Assembly (NCBI RefSeq): GCF_011440305.1
Contig: NZ_JAAOIW010000009.1
Coordinates: 124,001 to 188,000 of the forward strand
From: Paenibacillus agricola
GTDB taxonomy: Bacteria; Bacillota; Bacilli; Paenibacillales; NBRC-103111
Direction: 5' to 3'
DNA length: 64,000 bases
Shown here: positions 10,063 through 16,959 of the stretch, piece by piece
Layout: each line of letters opens with the position of its first letter
Numbering within the stretch: position 1 is the first letter of the stretch
Notes under the pieces: model-generated
The model's input: only the letters and a program-made list of their open reading frames with translations
Database searches by the model: none
Told to the model about the DNA's origin: nothing
Made by a program: the position numbers and the translations under genes

Positions 10063-10150
10063 CGCCACATAGGCTTCTACGGGTGTAGTCACAGTCTTGA
10101 TGTCACTTGAGAGTTACTAGAATTAGTAACGAGCTGACTTTCCATTGCTT
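10026..10150 (-). ncRNA. Decayed 3' part of tmRNA (ssrA), probable att site
   Basis: On the minus strand the sequence contains CTCAAGTGACATC, GACTACACCCGTAGAAGCCT, ATGTGGCG, CTTCGGACAGGGGCTCGACT and CCCCTCGTCTCCA. This is the last pseudoknot, T-arm (GGGGCTCGACTCCCC) and acceptor strand of tmRNA. Only about 120 of the expected roughly 360 nt are present; the 5' half and tag-peptide frame are missing because the oxygenase gene starts at 10179. It is therefore not a working tmRNA but the kind of duplicated gene end left by an element integrating into ssrA. Confidence 0.75.
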
Positions 10151-10178
10151 CCAAATCACTCAGTACATGATCATACAT

Positions 10179-10826
10179 CTAGGAGAAGCGAAAGGCTTGT
10201 CTTCTCATCCACATCGTTGCAACCCACTTTTCCCCTTTAATCACTGGCGTACCTGCATGCAAGGTGAAGTCGTTTAATTCATGATTATTGTAAAAATATT
10301 CGAAGTAGACCGCCATTCCTTTGTTTGGAACAACAGAAAAATTAAGCATGGGGAACGCCGTTTCTCCGCCTTCCTCCACATCATTCAAATACATCACGAG
10401 CGTACTAATTCGATTGTTGGCACTTGCTCGACTCGTTTCTGCGAAGAAATCATAATGAGGTCGATACTCTTGGCCAGGGGTATACAGAAGAACTTGCAAG
10501 CCATCACTATGCTCGATAGGAATATTCATAATTTGAGAGAATCGCTTCTCGATTCTTGTAATCGTCTCATTCTCCTCACAGAACACCCCACTACTCGTTC
10601 TAATTTGATTGACCGCATGATCTTCGCCTATTTTTGAACGTTGCAATTGTTGCCTAGAATGTTTAATTAGCTCATCGCATTCCTCATCGCTAAGCACATT
10701 TCCTAGTACGACAATCAGAGGTGCCTCATACTTGGCAAGAATTCGAATCTCTCGATCTTCTGTCTTGATCGTATTTCCAGCATGATCAAATATCGTCCGT
10801 TCTTTCTCTGTCGTATTCCCTATCAT
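10179..10826 (-). CDS. 2-oxoglutarate/Fe(II) oxygenase, prolyl-4-hydroxylase-like
   Basis: 215 residues from ATG 10826. The double-stranded beta-helix core shows the iron ligands His124-x-Asp126 in YRPHYDFF and His190 in LHAGTP, and the 2-oxoglutarate-binding Lys200 in IKGEKW. LYTPGQEYRPHYD and GGETAFP are hallmarks of the P4H alpha-subunit-like family found in Bacillus. Such enzymes hydroxylate proline in peptides or proteins using oxygen and 2-oxoglutarate. It lies between copies of an ssrA-like gene end, so it may be cargo of the lost mobile element. The substrate is unknown. Confidence 0.85.
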   Translation of the reverse strand: MIGNTTEKERTIFDHAGNTIKTEDREIRILAKYEAPLIVVLGNVLSDEECDELIKHSRQQLQRSKIGEDHAVNQIRTSSGVFCEENETITRIEKRFSQIMNIPIEHSDGLQVLLYTPGQEYRPHYDFFAETSRASANNRISTLVMYLNDVEEGGETAFPMLNFSVVPNKGMAVYFEYFYNNHELNDFTLHAGTPVIKGEKWVATMWMRRQAFRFS

Positions 10827-10937
10827 CCTTATACGGCCCCTATACTATGACATCCACCATAAAAATACGATACCATAAAATGGGATTTTTTACTCTACAA
10901 ATTTCAGAAAAATCAAAATAATTAAACTGCCTGGTAT

Positions 10938-10962
10938 TGGTGGAGGCGAGGATAGTATCGAT
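10938..10962 (-). other. Short ssrA 3'-end-like sequence
   Basis: The minus strand reads TATCGATACTATCCTCGCCT then CCACCA, resembling the last 20-25 nt of tmRNA including the CCA tail. The T-arm is no longer self-complementary. Taken alone it is weak, but it is one of three such ends within 1.2 kb in the same orientation. Confidence 0.35.
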
Positions 10963-11111
10963 ATTCAGATTTAAGTTGCTCCCGATGCTCACTCGACGAT
11001 GACTACCTTAGCGGTGAATATCGATCCCGCACTCCCTTCGCTTACGCTGCGGTCCGTGCGGACTGAACCCCAGAAAGGGGCAACTCCCTGTCTTTCCTTT
11101 CCACACAACGC

Positions 11112-11140
11112 AAAAAGGACACCTCAGAGGTGTCCTTTTT
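11112..11140. terminator. Bidirectional intrinsic terminator
   Basis: A perfect stem (AAAAAGGACACCTC with GAGGTGTCCTTTTT) encloses almost no loop. T-tracts are available on both strands. Confidence 0.85.
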
Positions 11141-11145
11141 CATGT

Positions 11146-11250
11146 TCGTGGAGGCTAGGGTAGTCGAGCCCCCTGAATGTTCTCTTTGAGCACTCTCACG
11201 GCTTACGCCGCGTCCACATCGCCACACAGCATCTACGGGTAGTCAATTTA
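11146..11250 (-). other. Second large ssrA 3'-end-like remnant
   Basis: The minus strand reads GACTACCCGTAGATGCTGTG then TGGCGATGT, an insertion of about 40 nt, then CAGGGGGCTCGACTACCCTA and GCCTCCACGA. The order and content match the tmRNA 3' part seen at 10026-10150, with the T-arm one base off perfect. It is a second, more diverged copy in the same orientation, again without a 5' half. Confidence 0.55.
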
Positions 11251-11368
11251 AACAGGGGCACTGTGTCTCTACCATCCATATTATCTTCGAAATCAACCTC
11301 TTCTAAGTATTTCTCTGTATTATTGAAGATGATAAACCCAGTTAATCCGCCATAATCGTGATGTCAAC
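11246..11368 (-). pseudogene. Coding fragment ending at the ssrA-like site
   Basis: A minus-strand frame reads DYGGLTGFIIFNNTEKYLEE and then VDFEDNMDGRDTVPLFK before running into the ssrA-like sequence. No start or stop of its own is visible. The composition is protein-like but I do not recognise the family. It looks like a gene cut by integration or deletion at the att site. Confidence 0.35.
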
Positions 11369-11599
11369 TGAAAATTATGGGAGCTATAAGCAATATCTAC
11401 AAATCCAAAATAAAGAAGAAGGAGCTACAGGCTAAGCTGCATTCCCCTCCCTTTATAATTGAAACAAAGCATATTATATACGATGAGTCCCCAAATAAGT
11501 GGCTTGTCAGTACTTTCTACTTAGAAGCTTTTTCCTAGTACATGAGCTTGTTTAATTGCCTCCATGTTCAGTCCCCAAACCGAAACTTTTTTTAACGAA

Positions 11600-11707
11600 T
11601 TTTTCGTGCGGCTGCCACGACATATGCTCCTCGGGCAAGCGTTCCAGAATACGGCGCGTAGTGGCCAGTTCATACGATGCGTCGCCGACGATCAGTTGTT
11701 TGACCAT
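11600..11707 (-). pseudogene. DinB-family protein, first 36 codons only
   Basis: ATG 11707 is preceded by AGGAGAGG. The frame reads MVKQLIVGDASYELATTRRI and then ERLPEEHMSWQPHEK, the typical N-terminal helix and second-helix start of DinB-like proteins. After HEK the frame reads through a run of A residues into unrelated codons and stops. The metal-binding and C-terminal helices are missing. Confidence 0.6.
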
Positions 11708-11994
11708 AAATTCCTCTCCTACCTTATAGAGTTTAGCATACTATAAATTCCAGTCGAGTGGAAAGCTCTCTGGTTAACCGACTATGATATTGCGCAATTC
11801 TGCCCAGTTAAATGAGCGGGTTGTGGTGCAAAAAATTCTTGCACCACAACCCTAAATCGTTCGGATGGTCTAGCCCTAGCCGTCTTCCAGCTTTTGTTTG
11901 AGCCAGGCGCTGCAGATCGTCGAAGGCTACTTGTAATTGGCCAAGAAATCGACTGCAATAATAGTTGAATGAGGCACTGGAAGGGTAAGAAAAT
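11708..11994. other. Region with an unassigned minus-strand frame
   Basis: A minus-strand frame between about 12040 and 11816 reads FLGQLQVAFDDLQRLAQTKA and ends LHHNPLI. It may be a leftover of a transposase or another lost gene; I cannot name it. Confidence 0.2.
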
Positions 11995-12022
11995 GCCTTG
12001 AAGGAACAACATCCCTCAAGGC
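11995..12022 (-). terminator. Terminator at the end of the catabolic locus
   Basis: On the minus strand GCCTTGAGGG and CCTTCAAGGC form a stem followed by ATTTTC, about 70 bases after the amidohydrolase stop. It probably ends the transcript of the 12-15 kb genes. Confidence 0.6.
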
Positions 12023-12090
12023 TAAATTTATAAATTATTGCTGGAAGCATGCCGGTACATATCTTATTATCCCTTTTATTGTTAATATTT

Positions 12091-13134
12091 TTATAGCTTA
12101 TACAGCTCACGCGCATTTTCATAAAAGATACGGTTATGCAAGGTTTCTGGCAATTTCGGGAAAGCAAGCCTCGGAGAATCAAAGTCCCAATGTGGATAAT
12201 CGCTTGAGAACATCATGATGTGTTCGGCATCCATGGCCTCCAGTGTGTTGAGCAAATGCTTGTCATTGTCAGGGCGCTCAAGAGGCTGCGAGGTCACACG
12301 AACATGATCACGCAAATATTCACTTGGCCGTTTTTTCACCCAGGGCACTTCATAACGCAGCGCCTTGTACTCAGCATCCAAACGCCACATCAGCGTAGGC
12401 AGCCAGGCAGAACCGCCTTCAACCATAACCACTTTAAAGCCAGGAAACTTTTCAAATACACCTTCCGTAATAAAGCTGACCAAATGAGCCTGGAAAGCTA
12501 GGGACAGGCATGTATGCCATTCAATATAATGGGTTGGATAACCCGGTGACGGTTGAATATTGATTCCCATTCCATCCGTGCCGGGGTGGATAGCCAGAGG
12601 AAATCCATGGCGCTCGCAGGCTTCATAAATAGGATAATACTGCCGTTGCCCAAATGGCGCCCGTGCACCAGAATCCGTCATTACTTGTACGAAATGTGGA
12701 TGCCCAGCCCAACGTTCGATTTCTTTCGCGGCAGCAATAGGATCCTGATGCGCAATCGTTATTGAACCTTTGAACACGCCATCCGGGTTGTATTTACCTA
12801 ACCACGTATCCGCTTGCCAGTCGTTGTAAGCCGCAGCGACAGCAGTAGCGAAATCAGGATCGGGATGCAGATTGCAGAAAGCTCTCGGCAATAAAATCGC
12901 ATGGGCAACATTGAAAGGCTTAATATGCTGCTCACGGAGAAATTCTGGATCGCTCCCCTCAGGTCCTCCGTTAGTCGGCTTGGCATCCAGACGGGCTCCG
13001 TGAACCGGATTGCCGAATAAACCGCGCCCGCCGCCATTATGCCTGCTTTTCCATGGCATTTGCATATAGGAACGAATCTCATCAATGCTTTTGGGCATCG
13101 GGTGAACGTCACAATCGATAATACCTTTATTCAT
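12091..13134 (-). CDS. Amidohydrolase family 2 protein (ACMSD-like metal-dependent hydrolase or decarboxylase)
   Basis: 347 residues. The ATG at 13134 is preferred over 13143 because GGAGG then has normal spacing. The TIM-barrel metal site is visible as DCDVH (residues 7-11), AIHPGTDG with His183, and FSSDYPHWD with Asp312, the pattern of the Amidohydro_2 family. Members hydrolyse or decarboxylate small aromatic, lactone or 2-pyrone acids with a zinc or manganese ion. It is the last gene of the locus, behind a Rieske ferredoxin and an MBL hydrolase, which fits ring or lactone opening during catabolism. The exact substrate cannot be read from the sequence. Confidence 0.85.
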   Translation of the reverse strand: MNKGIIDCDVHPMPKSIDEIRSYMQMPWKSRHNGGGRGLFGNPVHGARLDAKPTNGGPEGSDPEFLREQHIKPFNVAHAILLPRAFCNLHPDPDFATAVAAAYNDWQADTWLGKYNPDGVFKGSITIAHQDPIAAAKEIERWAGHPHFVQVMTDSGARAPFGQRQYYPIYEACERHGFPLAIHPGTDGMGINIQPSPGYPTHYIEWHTCLSLAFQAHLVSFITEGVFEKFPGFKVVMVEGGSAWLPTLMWRLDAEYKALRYEVPWVKKRPSEYLRDHVRVTSQPLERPDNDKHLLNTLEAMDAEHIMMFSSDYPHWDFDSPRLAFPKLPETLHNRIFYENARELYKL

Positions 13135-13157
13135 TTTAATCATTCCTCCACTTCATA

Positions 13158-13628
13158 TTAAATATAGATAATGACCAATCCTGCTTCTACCTTAACGGGG
13201 TAGGTTTCAACTTCTGCCAAGGCTTCTGCAACTGCCGCAGATTCTGCCGCTGCAATTGCCACTGATCCTGTCGCAGCTATTCCCTCAACTGCTTCTTCCA
13301 GCTCTATAGCAACCTCATAGGTTTTAACCATGCATTTATGCGGGTCGTAAATCGATTTGCCCGTGGTTAGATCAAATTCCCATCCATGCCATGGGCAGCG
13401 GACAATCTCCCCTTGCCTCCCATAGATGTATTCACCAGGTTCAGATGGCAATGTCATTCCGGTTACGGTGCCCACACACAGGGGTGCTCCTTGATGTGGA
13501 CATGTATTTTTCAATGCATGATACATACCGTTAACATTAAATAGCCCTACAGATCGACCTTCCAAATCCAAAATTTTTCTTGTGCCCTGGGGCAGCTCAG
13601 CCACTGTACCCACAATATGTCTTCCCAC
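13158..13628 (-). CDS. Rieske [2Fe-2S] ferredoxin-type protein
   Basis: 156 residues. The cluster ligands are Cys43-x-His45 in NTCPHQGAPLC and Cys78-x-x-His81 in RCPWHGWEFD, the standard Rieske pattern, followed by TTGKSIYDP. Residues about 118-140 form an unusual Ala/Val/Glu-rich stretch before a final VKVEAGLVIIYI strand. Similar small proteins deliver electrons to oxygenases, but no oxygenase alpha subunit lies nearby. It may serve one elsewhere, or the fold may have another role here. It sits 23 bases upstream of the amidohydrolase start and is probably co-transcribed with it. Confidence 0.85.
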   Translation of the reverse strand: MGRHIVGTVAELPQGTRKILDLEGRSVGLFNVNGMYHALKNTCPHQGAPLCVGTVTGMTLPSEPGEYIYGRQGEIVRCPWHGWEFDLTTGKSIYDPHKCMVKTYEVAIELEEAVEGIAATGSVAIAAAESAAVAEALAEVETYPVKVEAGLVIIYI

Positions 13629-13685
13629 TTTAATTCCACCTTTATTTATTGTAATAGCCTATTAAATTGTAAGAACTCAGTCCGT

Positions 13686-14309
13686 TTAAGCTAAAAAATA
13701 GTTATCATGGCCCGGTATTACGATATCAGCGATTTCGGCGATTCGATTAATCGATTCCACGGTCGCATCAGGATCCACATTGTTGAAATAACCTTGCTTA
13801 GTACGATAAAAGTCCTCGGTCATTGCAGCATCCGATGCTAACACTATATTGCCTTCAGCCGCCTGAAAGACAAGACCTGTCAGACCCAGCGTATGACCTG
13901 GTAGGTGAATGTATTCAATTCCCGCTGCAAGCGGGGCTTCCGCAGGCTTTACCCCAGATAAATGAGGGTCATCGGGATTTTTCAAGTATTTAAATTCCTC
14001 TTTTGCCATTAATAACGTCGCTTTCGCGAAGGCATGGATGTCTACAACATGGTCGCCATGCGAATGTGTCAAATAGACTATATCAATATCTTCATGGGTC
14101 AACCCACAGCGCGCATCCAAAATGCGAGCCATTTCCTCTCTAGGAAACGAAGGGTCAATGAGGATGTTCTTGCCTTCGGCTACTAGCAGCACAGTGGTAC
14201 AAAACGCTTGTCTATGCGCCTTTCCCTCATCCTCACCCCAAAATCTATTCCTACTAAGGCATCCCAGTGTCAATAGCTTCCACTTAATAAGTCCATCCTT
14301 TACTTCCAT
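13686..14309 (-). CDS. MBL-fold metallo-hydrolase (lactonase-like)
   Basis: 207 residues. The dinuclear zinc site is seen in LTHSHGDHVVD (His82, His84, Asp86, His87), then HLPGHTLGLTG, LASDAAM and IPGHDNYF. The length and the spaced last His fit the small quorum-quenching-lactonase/glyoxalase-II-like group. No signal peptide is seen. It stops two bases before the aldo/keto reductase reading ends upstream, so these genes form one transcript. In this context a lactone or thioester product of the neighbouring dehydrogenases is a plausible substrate; that is inference. Confidence 0.8.
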   Translation of the reverse strand: MEVKDGLIKWKLLTLGCLSRNRFWGEDEGKAHRQAFCTTVLLVAEGKNILIDPSFPREEMARILDARCGLTHEDIDIVYLTHSHGDHVVDIHAFAKATLLMAKEEFKYLKNPDDPHLSGVKPAEAPLAAGIEYIHLPGHTLGLTGLVFQAAEGNIVLASDAAMTEDFYRTKQGYFNNVDPDATVESINRIAEIADIVIPGHDNYFLA

Positions 14310-14311
14310 CG

Positions 14312-15199
14312 TTATTTGGCTCCCTTTCGCTCATCATCGGTTTGATAAATACGCGCTGTCAACCGCGGAATATCGGATACATCTACCGTTGGAATGAATG
14401 CTTCTAGCAAACGAATATTTTGCTCTACTTCCTCGGGCCAACGCATCCCGATATTTAAAACGTCTACTCTCGAATCAGACAATAGAAACTTCATACATAA
14501 GGCATACACATCCGTATTAGCCAACACCTGTGGCTCCAGGTATTCGAGAGTTCGTTGAAATATACCTGAAGTCATTGGTCTCATAACGGCTACTCCAATA
14601 TTGTTCTCTGCCGTTTTTTTTAGCAAATGAAGTGCTGCAGATTGGTAAATAATATTGTAGCAGGGCTGTACGACACTGAAATGTCCACTATCAATTAAAT
14701 CGAGTGCCGAGAACGGCTCCTCTGTCGTAAGCCCCAGCCATCTGACTTTGCCTTGGCTCTTCAGTGACTCCAATGCCTCCAAGGGTCCATCATTAAGAAT
14801 ATGATAGGTATCCGCAGGGGTATACATGCCTCCATGAAATTGAATGACATCTACATAGTCCGTTTGTAGCCGGCTTAAGCTTTCTTCTACACTTTGGATT
14901 ACAGAGGCTTTGTCCAACCCCTTCCAACCGACCTTGGTTGCCAGATAACAATCTGCACGCCTGGTTTTGAGCACATCACCTATAATACTCTCGCTATGTC
15001 CATTGCCGTAGCTGGGAGCTGTATCGATATAATTGATCCCTGCATCCAACGCCGTATGAATGGTACGAATAGCTGTTGCGCGGCCTTCCGTACTGTAGGG
15101 ATCCCATCCATTCGCTTTATTAACTCCAGAGAAGGGGTAGCCCCCGAGTGCAATTCTGCTCACATGCAGCTCTGTCTTGCCAAGTGTAGTATATTTCAT
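14312..15199 (-). CDS. Aldo/keto reductase
   Basis: 295 residues from the ATG at 15199, chosen because AGAGGAGTG precedes it; the in-frame ATG at 15223 has no ribosome site. The catalytic tetrad is found in NYIDTAPSYG (Asp, Tyr), LATKVGWKG (Lys) and VIQFHGGMY (His). The family oxidises or reduces sugars and aldehydes with NAD(P)H. It resembles the L-fucose/galactose dehydrogenase-like branch found with Gfo/Idh enzymes, although the branch assignment is tentative. It lies between the solute-binding protein and the MBL hydrolase in the same direction. Confidence 0.85.
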   Translation of the reverse strand: MKYTTLGKTELHVSRIALGGYPFSGVNKANGWDPYSTEGRATAIRTIHTALDAGINYIDTAPSYGNGHSESIIGDVLKTRRADCYLATKVGWKGLDKASVIQSVEESLSRLQTDYVDVIQFHGGMYTPADTYHILNDGPLEALESLKSQGKVRWLGLTTEEPFSALDLIDSGHFSVVQPCYNIIYQSAALHLLKKTAENNIGVAVMRPMTSGIFQRTLEYLEPQVLANTDVYALCMKFLLSDSRVDVLNIGMRWPEEVEQNIRLLEAFIPTVDVSDIPRLTARIYQTDDERKGAK

Positions 15200-15236
15200 T
15201 GTCAACACTCCTCTTTTATCCAATCTATTAACCCAT

Positions 15237-16754
15237 TTATTTAACTATATTTTTGCCTTCTTTGTTGTACCAGTCCGTCCAAAATTGGATTGCTTTATCT
15301 CCGCCAGACGATTTCCAATTTTTAACATAATCATCCCAGGTGGAATCGATATCTGCGTTACCCAGCACCGCTTTAACTTTATATTCATCCGAAATTTTGG
15401 TAAGGCTGAAGCTGGAGAGCTCTGGGTAATAAGGCAAGGCAGCCTGGAGCTTATCCAAGGCGCCATTCTTGATTGCATTATCAAGCCTATCGATGGATGC
15501 CTTCGGATAGACTAAGCCCAAATAGGATTTAACTTCATCATCATATTGGCCCGGATTAACCATCGAGAAGCCCCAATGCAGCGAATGCTTTTGCTTAAGG
15601 ATTTCCGGTTTGCCATTGGTCATTTTATACTCATCATCTTCCACACCAAGGTACAGCCACTTCTTGCCCTCATCCGAGCAAACCCAATCAAAAAATTTCA
15701 TTAGTGGCTCTACATTTTTACTGGTTGCGGGAATTCCGATATAATGGCGATTAATGGAGCTGTAACTGAATTTGGCCGGTGCTCCATCCAGCTTGACAGG
15801 CAAATCGACGGCTTGCCATACTTTATCAACGGTTCCATCTTCATACCCGGGGAATTGATTGCCATGCCAGAAGTTGTTAGTAATCCCATACTTCCCTGTT
15901 TTTAATTTGTCCATATAAATTTGCACATTGGTCGTTACAAACTCAGGATCCAGAAGCTTATCCTTGACCAATTTTCTCATGAATTTCAAAAATTCTTTAT
16001 ACTCGTTGGTAATCTCAGGTGGAGTTACTTTGCCATCAATAATTTTATAAAAGTTGGCATCCATCGATGCTGAGAACATTTGTCCCACATACTGCAACCC
16101 AGCGTTGCTTATAAATCCGAAGGTATCATTCTTGCCATTGCCATCGGGATCCTGCTCCGTAAAAGCCTTTCCTACCTGATAAAACTCCTCTATCGTTTTT
16201 GGTGTTTTCAGATTAAGCTTTTCCATCCATAATTTATTAATATATACATTTTGTGTAAGTGCATCAAATCGGGAATAAGGGAAGGCGTAGATCTTGCCAT
16301 CTTTAGTAACGGGTAGAAAAGCCTCCTTTTTCATAAATTTAGCGATATTGGGATATTTGGCAGTGTCGTTGATATAAGGAGCTAAGTCTGTGAGCAAGCC
16401 TTGATCGGCAAATTTGAGAATCGTATCCCTAGTGCTCGTCATAAATGCGTCCGGCGGGCTCCCTGAAGCCATCATAATATTCAGCTTATCTGCATAACCA
16501 GCAGAGCTAGGGGCATCCAATGCTACTTTAACGCCCGTTTTTTTCTGTAAAAAATCAACATATTTATTTTTGAGCAAGGTTCCTTCCGTCAAATCGACAT
16601 TAAAATCGAACATGTAATTCACGGTAACCGGGTTGTCCGCAGTTGGTTGTACTGACTCCCCAGGTTTTACGGCGGTGCTGCAGCCAGACAATGCTATCAT
16701 CATCGCAGACGTGCCAATTACTGAAGTTTGAAGCCGTTTCGAATATTTCCCCAT
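15237..16754 (-). CDS. Extracellular solute-binding lipoprotein (LplA-like)
   Basis: 505 residues. The N-terminus is a lipoprotein signal (SVIGTSAMMIALSGC, cleaved before Cys), so the protein sits on the outer face of the membrane. It has the size and layout of type-1 oligosaccharide binding proteins of the LplA/YtcQ group (KYVDFLQKKTGVKVALDAPS, TDLAPYINDTAKYPNIAKFM). It should feed the LplB/LplC-type permeases at 20300-22168; no ATPase is encoded in the locus, so a shared MsmX-type ATPase is expected, as is common for this family. It is separated from the permeases by the regulator. Confidence 0.9.
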   Translation of the reverse strand: MGKYSKRLQTSVIGTSAMMIALSGCSTAVKPGESVQPTADNPVTVNYMFDFNVDLTEGTLLKNKYVDFLQKKTGVKVALDAPSSAGYADKLNIMMASGSPPDAFMTSTRDTILKFADQGLLTDLAPYINDTAKYPNIAKFMKKEAFLPVTKDGKIYAFPYSRFDALTQNVYINKLWMEKLNLKTPKTIEEFYQVGKAFTEQDPDGNGKNDTFGFISNAGLQYVGQMFSASMDANFYKIIDGKVTPPEITNEYKEFLKFMRKLVKDKLLDPEFVTTNVQIYMDKLKTGKYGITNNFWHGNQFPGYEDGTVDKVWQAVDLPVKLDGAPAKFSYSSINRHYIGIPATSKNVEPLMKFFDWVCSDEGKKWLYLGVEDDEYKMTNGKPEILKQKHSLHWGFSMVNPGQYDDEVKSYLGLVYPKASIDRLDNAIKNGALDKLQAALPYYPELSSFSLTKISDEYKVKAVLGNADIDSTWDDYVKNWKSSGGDKAIQFWTDWYNKEGKNIVK

Positions 16755-16890
16755 AATGTGCCTCCCTTTTCATATAGACAACGGAACCAGCAGCTGTACT
16801 GGCGAAGTAATTAATCAATCCCTGTCCAGCTACAGCTACACGCTTTCCTATGCCCTACCAAGAATGATAGCGATTTAATGGCAAAAATAA

Positions 16891-16904
16891 ATGTCTATTA
16901 ATTT
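16891..16904 (+). promoter_or_regulatory. ATGTCTA element upstream of the solute-binding protein gene
   Basis: ATGTCTATTAATTT lies about 140 bases upstream of the binding-protein start. The same element occurs twice in inverted orientation before the permease gene (22279-22331). A common regulator, most simply the AraC protein encoded between them, could bind here. This is inference from repetition only. Confidence 0.35.
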
Positions 16905-16959
16905 AAAATAAGAGCTTAAATTTAGTTATGTATTGTCCAAATTTTTTGTACATAGGGAT

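Noticed and set aside
9850-10092. An 80-codon minus-strand frame starting MTTPVEAYVALASDRGSTPL
   Set aside because: Its first third is the tmRNA 3' end read as protein and the rest is antisense to the recombinase tail.
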